Below the pieces are notes generated by a model. The model was not told the origin of the DNA. It saw nothing but the letters and a program-made list of their open reading frames with translations, and did no database searches. The position numbers were made by a program, and so were the translations under genes. From positions 1 to 10,438 of the forward strand of contig JAJOKL010000135.1 of NCBI GenBank assembly GCA_021129895.1: 10,438 nucleotides of DNA, read 5' to 3'. Of the stretch, positions 6,483 to 10,438 are shown piece by piece. The stretch comes from Candidatus Bipolaricaulota bacterium (GTDB taxonomy: Bacteria > Bipolaricaulota > Bipolaricaulia > Bipolaricaulales > Bipolaricaulaceae). Each line of letters starts with the position of its first letter. The first letter of the stretch is position 1.

Positions 6483-8953
6483 ACCGGTTCTTTTTGAAAT
6501 ACCAGAAGGCGATCATCTGGACGGTCGTAGTCGGATTCCTGCTGGGAGGGATTGGCCTGTTCACCTTCCAGCGCTTCTCCCCGCCCCCCCGGGGCAGCGC
6601 CGAGGAGACGGTGCTGGTGGTGGAAGGGAGCAAGTTCACCCGCCAGGACCTGGCGAATGCCTACGAGAACCTGATCAACTACTACATCCAGCTCTATCAA
6701 GCCTTCGGCCAGGACTTCACCCAGCAGCTTGAGGGCACGGCCGGCCGGTTCAACCGCCAGGCCTATCTAGCTTCCGCTACCGAGGGGTTGATCCGCCAGA
6801 CCCTGCTCCGCAAGGAAGCCCGCCGGCTGCGGGTCTCCGTCCCCCGGGCTGTGCTAGACCAGGCGGTGGAGAGCCGCTACCAGCAGACGCTGGAGCAGTT
6901 CGGCGGGGACGAGGATGCCCTGAGAAGCTACCTGGAAAGCCTGGGGGTGACCCTTGAGGAGTACCGCCGCAACCTGCGGCTTTTGGCAGAGCTCCGAGAA
7001 ACAGAGGAAGCCCTGCGCAGGCGGGTGGTAGGACCGATCGAGCCCACGGAGGAGGAGCTCCTCACCTATTACCAGGAACACCAGGACCGCTATCAGACCC
7101 AGCCGGAACGGATCCGGGTGGCCTACATCAAGGTATCCGATGCAGCCCTGGCGGACGAACTGGTGGCCCAGGCCCAAGCCCCGGACGTGGACTTCATCGC
7201 CTTGGCTCAAGAGTACTCGGAGGACGAGCAAGTGGAGCTGGACTGGTTCTCCCGGGGAGACTCGGGGCTCCCGTCCGCGGTGGAGGACGTGGCCTTCGAC
7301 CTCACTCTCGGAGAAGTGCGGTTGGTGGAGGCAGGCGGGGCTTACTACATCGTAAAGCTCTTGGACCATCAACCCCCGGTGGTGCCCCCCTTGGAGGAGA
7401 TCCGAGACCAAGTGGAAGAGGATTACATCCAGGATGAGGATGCTCGCCGCTGGAACGAGTGGTATGACGGCGTACGCAACTCCGCCGATGTGGAGGTGCG
7501 CGATCCCCTGGTGCGGGCGTTCCTCCTTTACCAGCAGGGCGACGTGGAAGGGGCACTGGAGGCCCTCCTCACTGCCCGGGAGAAGGGTGAGATCACCGAC
7601 CTCTACCTGGACTACTACATCGGACGCATGTACGAACGGCTGTATGCCGAGCTGGAAGCCAAACAGGAGCTAAGCGAGGAGGAGGCCCGCCTGGCCGAGC
7701 TTCAGGCTCAGCAGGAGGAGTACCGGAAGCAAGCCCTGGAGTATTACCTTTCGTTCGCCGACACCGGCGAGGGGGATGAGCAGTTCTTCAATCGAGTGAT
7801 CGCCTTGGATCCGCAGAACCCCCAGATTCACCTCCGCCTGGCCGAGCTTTACAAGGAACGGGGGGATTACGTACAGGCGGACCGCCATTACCAACAGGCG
7901 CTGGAAGGTAATCCGGAGTTCGTGGCCGCTTATCTGGGGCAAGGGGACGTGGCCATGGCCATGAAGCTTTACGCCCGGGCCATCGAGCGCTATAGGCGGG
8001 CCCTGGAGCTTCAGCCCGGCAGTCGCACCATCGGGCTACGGCTGGCCGGGGCTTATGTGCGGGATCAGCAATACGAACAGGCCCGCCCGCTACTGGAAGG
8101 AATATTGGCGGAGGACCCGGACAACGCCACCGCCCTGGTGCTGTTGGGGGATCTGCTCCTGGGGGAGGGGGAGCCCGAGGCAGCCGTGGAGCAGTACGAG
8201 CTCGCCCTGCGGCGCAACCCCACCTCCGAGGTCCAGCTCAAGCTGGCGCGGGCCCTGCTGGCAGCGGGCCGTTATGACGACGCCAAACGGGAATTCCAGG
8301 ATTTGGTCCGGCGCTTCCCCTACCGGGGGGAGGCCTACGAGGGCCTAGGGGACGTGTACCGCGAGCTAGGGGATACCGATCGCGCCTTGGAACTGTACCA
8401 AGACGCGCTGCGGCGCACCTACGATGTGGCCGAAAAGGAAACCATCGCCGAGAAGATCGTGGAGCTGGCCCCGGATGATCTGGGCGCCAGATTCAGGCTG
8501 GCCGAATACTACCGGGATCAGTACAAGTACGACGCCGCCATCCGCCAGTATCAGGAGATCCTGGCCCGGGACCCGGAGAACGTGGACGCCCTGATCGGCC
8601 TCGGGGACTGTTATGTCCCCAAAATCCAATATGACACGGCCCTTCAGTATTACTTCCGCGCGCTGGAGCGGCTGGACAACCCGGCCCGGCGGCTGGTGGT
8701 GCTGGACAGGATCGTGGCCTGTGAGGAGCGACGGGCGGGGCCGCTAGGGGAGCTCACCGAGGTAGCACTGGAAGCGTTGTGGCAGCGGGCCCAAATCCAG
8801 CGGGAGCGGGGGGAGCTCGACCAAGCCAAGGCGGACCTGCAGCGGATCTACGACGCGGATCCCGAGTTCCGAGCCGAGGAGCTGGTGCCGCTCCTTCTGG
8901 AGCTGGGGGGAGAAGTGCAGACCCCACCCGCCACCGAGTCCCCGCCGGGGTGA
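6479..8953 (+). CDS. Membrane-anchored PpiD/SurA-like protein fused to TPR repeats
   Basis: The 824-residue protein has a short cytoplasmic N-terminus and one transmembrane helix (about 11-30), so the rest should lie outside the membrane. A SurA/PpiD-like chaperone region follows (about 45-200: VVEGSKFTRQDL, then LIRQTLLRKEARRLRVSV), then a parvulin-like PpiC domain (about 211-297: DFIALAQEYSED, LDWFSRGD, VAFDLTLGEV, YYIVKLLD). A charged coiled-coil-like stretch spans about 387-420. The rest to about 800 is some nine or ten TPR repeats, clearest at 448-480, 516-548, 549-582, 583-615, 616-649, 668-700 and 701-734. The parvulin signature histidines are absent: VAYIKVS stands where HILV is usual and AYYIVKL where GYHIIKV is usual, so it may chaperone without isomerase activity. 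It probably helps envelope protein folding or assembly. Its ATG overlaps the previous stop and its SD lies in a hairpin. It stops at TGATG with mazG. Confidence 0.88.
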   Translation: MNRFFLKYQKAIIWTVVVGFLLGGIGLFTFQRFSPPPRGSAEETVLVVEGSKFTRQDLANAYENLINYYIQLYQAFGQDFTQQLEGTAGRFNRQAYLASATEGLIRQTLLRKEARRLRVSVPRAVLDQAVESRYQQTLEQFGGDEDALRSYLESLGVTLEEYRRNLRLLAELRETEEALRRRVVGPIEPTEEELLTYYQEHQDRYQTQPERIRVAYIKVSDAALADELVAQAQAPDVDFIALAQEYSEDEQVELDWFSRGDSGLPSAVEDVAFDLTLGEVRLVEAGGAYYIVKLLDHQPPVVPPLEEIRDQVEEDYIQDEDARRWNEWYDGVRNSADVEVRDPLVRAFLLYQQGDVEGALEALLTAREKGEITDLYLDYYIGRMYERLYAELEAKQELSEEEARLAELQAQQEEYRKQALEYYLSFADTGEGDEQFFNRVIALDPQNPQIHLRLAELYKERGDYVQADRHYQQALEGNPEFVAAYLGQGDVAMAMKLYARAIERYRRALELQPGSRTIGLRLAGAYVRDQQYEQARPLLEGILAEDPDNATALVLLGDLLLGEGEPEAAVEQYELALRRNPTSEVQLKLARALLAAGRYDDAKREFQDLVRRFPYRGEAYEGLGDVYRELGDTDRALELYQDALRRTYDVAEKETIAEKIVELAPDDLGARFRLAEYYRDQYKYDAAIRQYQEILARDPENVDALIGLGDCYVPKIQYDTALQYYFRALERLDNPARRLVVLDRIVACEERRAGPLGELTEVALEALWQRAQIQRERGELDQAKADLQRIYDADPEFRAEELVPLLLELGGEVQTPPATESPPG

Positions 8954-9558
8954 TGGGAAGGATCGGGGAAGCGGTGGAGGCCCTGGCCCGGGTGATGGCC
9001 CGGCTGCGGGGGCCGGATGGCTGCCCCTGGGATCGGGCTCAGACCCACACCACCTTGGTTCCCTATCTTCTGGAGGAGGCATACGAGGTGGCAGCGGCGC
9101 TGGAGAGCGGCGCCCCGGACAGGATCAAGGACGAGCTGGGGGATCTCCTCCTCCAGGTGCTCCTCCATGCCCAGATAGAGGCCGAGGCCGGCCGATTCGA
9201 TTTGGCGGATGTGGCCGAGTCCTTGCGGGAGAAGCTGGTGCACCGCCACCCCCACGTGTTCGGGGAGGCCAATGCCGATACCCCGGCTGAAGTCAGGGAA
9301 CGGTGGGAAGAGCTGAAGCGCCGGGAGGGGAAGGGGCAGGCCCTGGCCCGGCCGGCCCTGCTTGCCGCCCGCAAATACGTGGAAAGCCGAGGAGAGGGAG
9401 CCTTAGCTCATCCGTATCTCGCGCCTCCGGACCGACTGCCGGATGACCCCCAGAAAGAAGTGGGGAAGCTCCTTCTGGCGGTGTGCAGTCTGGCCCATGC
9501 TTGGGGGGTGGAGCCGGAGCTCGCCCTGCGCCGCCATCTGCAGGAGCTGGAGGACTAG
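8953..9558 (+). CDS. mazG: MazG-family nucleoside triphosphate pyrophosphohydrolase
   Basis: MazG hydrolyses NTPs/dNTPs to monophosphates and pyrophosphate, cleaning the nucleotide pool. The N-terminal half (1 to about 122) is canonical: LRGPDGCPWDRAQTH (18-32), EEAYEV (E41, E42, E45), KDELGDLLLQVLLHAQ (E61, D64) with the metal-binding EExxE and ExxD residues, and HRHPHVFG (97-104). The protein has 201 residues, shorter than the roughly 260 of two-domain MazG. The second half is degenerate: EVGKLLLAVCSLAHAWGVEPELALRR (169-194) aligns with the second ELGDLL helix, but K172 replaces the metal-binding Asp and the preceding EExxE helix is lost. Activity presumably rests on the first domain. ATG 8953 forms TGATG with the upstream stop (GTG 8950 is an adjacent alternative); there is no clear SD, so coupling is likely. 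Confidence 0.94.
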   Translation: MGRIGEAVEALARVMARLRGPDGCPWDRAQTHTTLVPYLLEEAYEVAAALESGAPDRIKDELGDLLLQVLLHAQIEAEAGRFDLADVAESLREKLVHRHPHVFGEANADTPAEVRERWEELKRREGKGQALARPALLAARKYVESRGEGALAHPYLAPPDRLPDDPQKEVGKLLLAVCSLAHAWGVEPELALRRHLQELED

Positions 9559-9560
9559 TC

Positions 9561-9827
9561 ATGGATCTCTCGCGACCTTCGGCATTCCGACCGCCCCAGG
9601 ATGCGGAAGTCATCTGGGTGGAGACCACCGATAAGGCCCTCCACTTCCTGGACGGGATCCTGATGGCCACCGATGGTCTGGCCAACGTAAGGCGGGAATA
9701 CCGGGAGGAGGGGGGCCGCAAGCTGTTCAAGGTGTATGTGGCCCCGGGGGCGGTGGAAGAGGTGTTGCGTCTGCTTGAGAGGGCCCGCCGCTTCGCTCCG
9801 GTGGGTGAAGTGCGCCTGGGAGGATGA
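9561..9827 (+). CDS. Small DUF4911-like protein of unknown function
   Basis: The 88-residue product has no signal peptide or membrane segment. Its middle (about 15-75) fits the pattern I associate with DUF4911: a strand AEVIWVETT, a helix FLDGILMATDGLANV, then FKVYVAPGAVEEVLRLLE, predicting a compact beta-alpha-beta fold. No catalytic residue or ligand site stands out and the function is unknown. ATG 9561 has GGAGG at 9549-9553, 7 bases upstream, and follows the mazG stop after 2 bases. The stop overlaps the next start (ATGA). Position between mazG and yqeG suggests co-expression but does not reveal a role. The DUF assignment is from memory of the family pattern. Confidence 0.82.
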   Translation: MDLSRPSAFRPPQDAEVIWVETTDKALHFLDGILMATDGLANVRREYREEGGRKLFKVYVAPGAVEEVLRLLERARRFAPVGEVRLGG

Positions 9828-10306
9828 ACCCATTTCGGCCCCGGGCCCGCGCCCGCTCGGTTCACGAACTCGACTACGCGGCCCTGTGGGAGAGGGGGAT
9901 CCGAGCGCTTCTGTTCGACCTCGATAACACCCTGGGCCTGTGGCGGGCTGGCCCCCCGGATGTCCGAACAGCCGAGCTCCTGCGACGGCTTTCCGCAGCC
10001 GGGTTCAAGCTAGCCGTGATCTCAAACGGCAGACTTTCCCAACGCCCGGAGGTGCTGGACTTCTTTCGTGAGTTGGGGATCCCGGTGATCTGGCCCGCTC
10101 GCAAGCCCCTCCCGGCTGGATTCCGACGTGCGCTCAAGGTACTGGAAACGGGGCCACATGAGACGGCTGTGATCGGTGATCAGATCCTGACCGATGTCCT
10201 AGGGGGAAACCTGATGGGCCTGTACACGATACTGGTGCCGCCCTTGAGCCCCAACGAATCGCGGTTCACCAAGTTCAATCGCTTCTTGGAGCGGTGGCTG
10301 CGCTAG
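9824..10306 (+). CDS. yqeG: YqeG-family HAD (IIIA) phosphatase
   Basis: This 160-residue protein has the family's usual length and the four HAD motifs: FDLDNTLG (31-38; nucleophile D32 and acid D34), VISNGR (65-70; S67), the motif III lysine in ARKPLP (K94), and IGDQILTDVLGGN (117-129; D119, D124). The stretch GGNLMGLYTILVPPL (127-141) is typical of YqeG. YqeG-type proteins are cytoplasmic HAD phosphatases, and some homologues act on phosphatidylglycerophosphate, but the substrate here is not known. ATG 9824 overlaps the previous stop (ATGA); GGGAGG abuts the ATG with no spacer, so reinitiation by the preceding ribosome is likely. There is no earlier in-frame start after the TGA at 9806. It is the last + strand gene seen. 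Confidence 0.93.
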   Translation: MNPFRPRARARSVHELDYAALWERGIRALLFDLDNTLGLWRAGPPDVRTAELLRRLSAAGFKLAVISNGRLSQRPEVLDFFRELGIPVIWPARKPLPAGFRRALKVLETGPHETAVIGDQILTDVLGGNLMGLYTILVPPLSPNESRFTKFNRFLERWLR

Positions 10307-10387
10307 CCTCCGGCGAAGGCGGGCCCGAGGAGCAGCACCGTAAAGGCCAGGTCGGCAACTACGAACCCTGCTCTCAAGCCCTTGGGC
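10307..10387. other. Convergent intergenic gap without a clear terminator
   Basis: The 81 bp separate the ends of yqeG and the converging permease gene. GCCT/AGGC (10306-10309, 10317-10320) and AGCCC/GGGCT (10377-10381, 10384-10388) can form small stems, but neither has a T run and the second has only a 2-base loop. I see no confident bidirectional terminator. Confidence 0.4.
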
Positions 10388-10438
10388 TCACTTTAGCCTA
10401 GGGTCCATCACATCCCGTAGGCTGTCGCCCAAGATGTT
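10388..10438 (-). CDS. C-terminal end of a DppC/OppC-type ABC permease (partial)
   Basis: Read on the - strand from the right edge, the last 16 codons give NILGDSLRDVMDPRLK followed by TGA (10390-10388). This is the well-conserved end of the dipeptide/oligopeptide ABC transporter inner-membrane permease family (pattern NLLGDxLRDxLDPRL), most like DppC/OppC. The rest of the gene lies beyond the window. It would form a membrane channel subunit for peptide, nickel or sugar-oligomer uptake; the substrate cannot be told. It converges on yqeG and is therefore a separate transcription unit. The call rests on a short but characteristic motif. Confidence 0.72.
   Translation of the reverse strand, partial: NILGDSLRDVMDPRLK

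Noticed and set aside
8779..8952. Longer MazG starting upstream inside the TPR gene
   Set aside because: The added residues are a G/A/R-rich shadow of the TPR frame. Family sequence begins right at ATG 8953.
10312..10390. Small hydrophobic peptide frame on the - strand after the permease stop
   Set aside because: It is about 24 codons with only a TTG start and no SD. It may look membrane-like by chance, and the permease motif ends naturally at its own TGA.

Overview
The window is a GC-rich, gene-dense stretch of bacterial chromosome. Nine genes lie head to tail on the + strand, with tiny gaps or start/stop overlaps, and a converging permease gene is cut by the right edge. No rRNA, tRNA, transposase, integrase, phage gene or CRISPR array is visible. 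The gene set (RimP, short NusA, RNase Y next to SpoVS, YqeG, MazG) combines Firmicutes/Thermotogae-like synteny (rny near spoVS, as in Bacillus subtilis) with an anchored PpiD-like protein. The charged, compact proteins and GC-rich codons would fit a thermophilic or deep-branching, probably uncultured lineage. Bipolaricaulota/OP1-type bacteria are one possibility, but this is a guess and no marker here fixes the taxonomy.

Layout. Positions 1-146 form a leader with no recognisable gene and a consensus -10 box at its end. rimP (147-626) and nusA (623-1561) form the usual ribosome-maturation/transcription pair, but infB does not follow. Instead comes a two-module RND/MMPL-type membrane exporter (about 1518-4334). 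Then rny (RNase Y, 4381-5910), spoVS (5921-6250), a small AtpZ/AtpI-like membrane protein probably starting at CTG (6228-6482), a membrane-anchored parvulin-like/TPR fusion protein (6479-8953), mazG (8953-9558), a DUF4911-like small protein (9561-9827) and a YqeG-type HAD phosphatase (9824-10306). After an 81-bp convergent gap, the last 16 codons and stop of a DppC/OppC-type ABC permease lie on the - strand (10388-10438).

How it works together. The spacing suggests one long operon, possibly with internal promoters, covering ribosome and RNA metabolism (RimP, NusA, RNase Y), membrane or envelope functions (exporter, AtpZ-like protein, PpiD-TPR) and nucleotide/phosphate housekeeping (MazG, YqeG). 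Coupled translation looks common: ATGA or TGATG overlaps occur at four junctions, and a Shine-Dalgarno sits inside a hairpin at another. I see no dedicated defence, mobile or biosynthetic system. The most notable points are a possible leaderless rimP start, a trimmed NusA N-terminal domain, the SD-sequestering GNRA hairpin before the PpiD-TPR gene, a predicted CTG start, and degenerate catalytic sites in the parvulin domain and in the second half of MazG.
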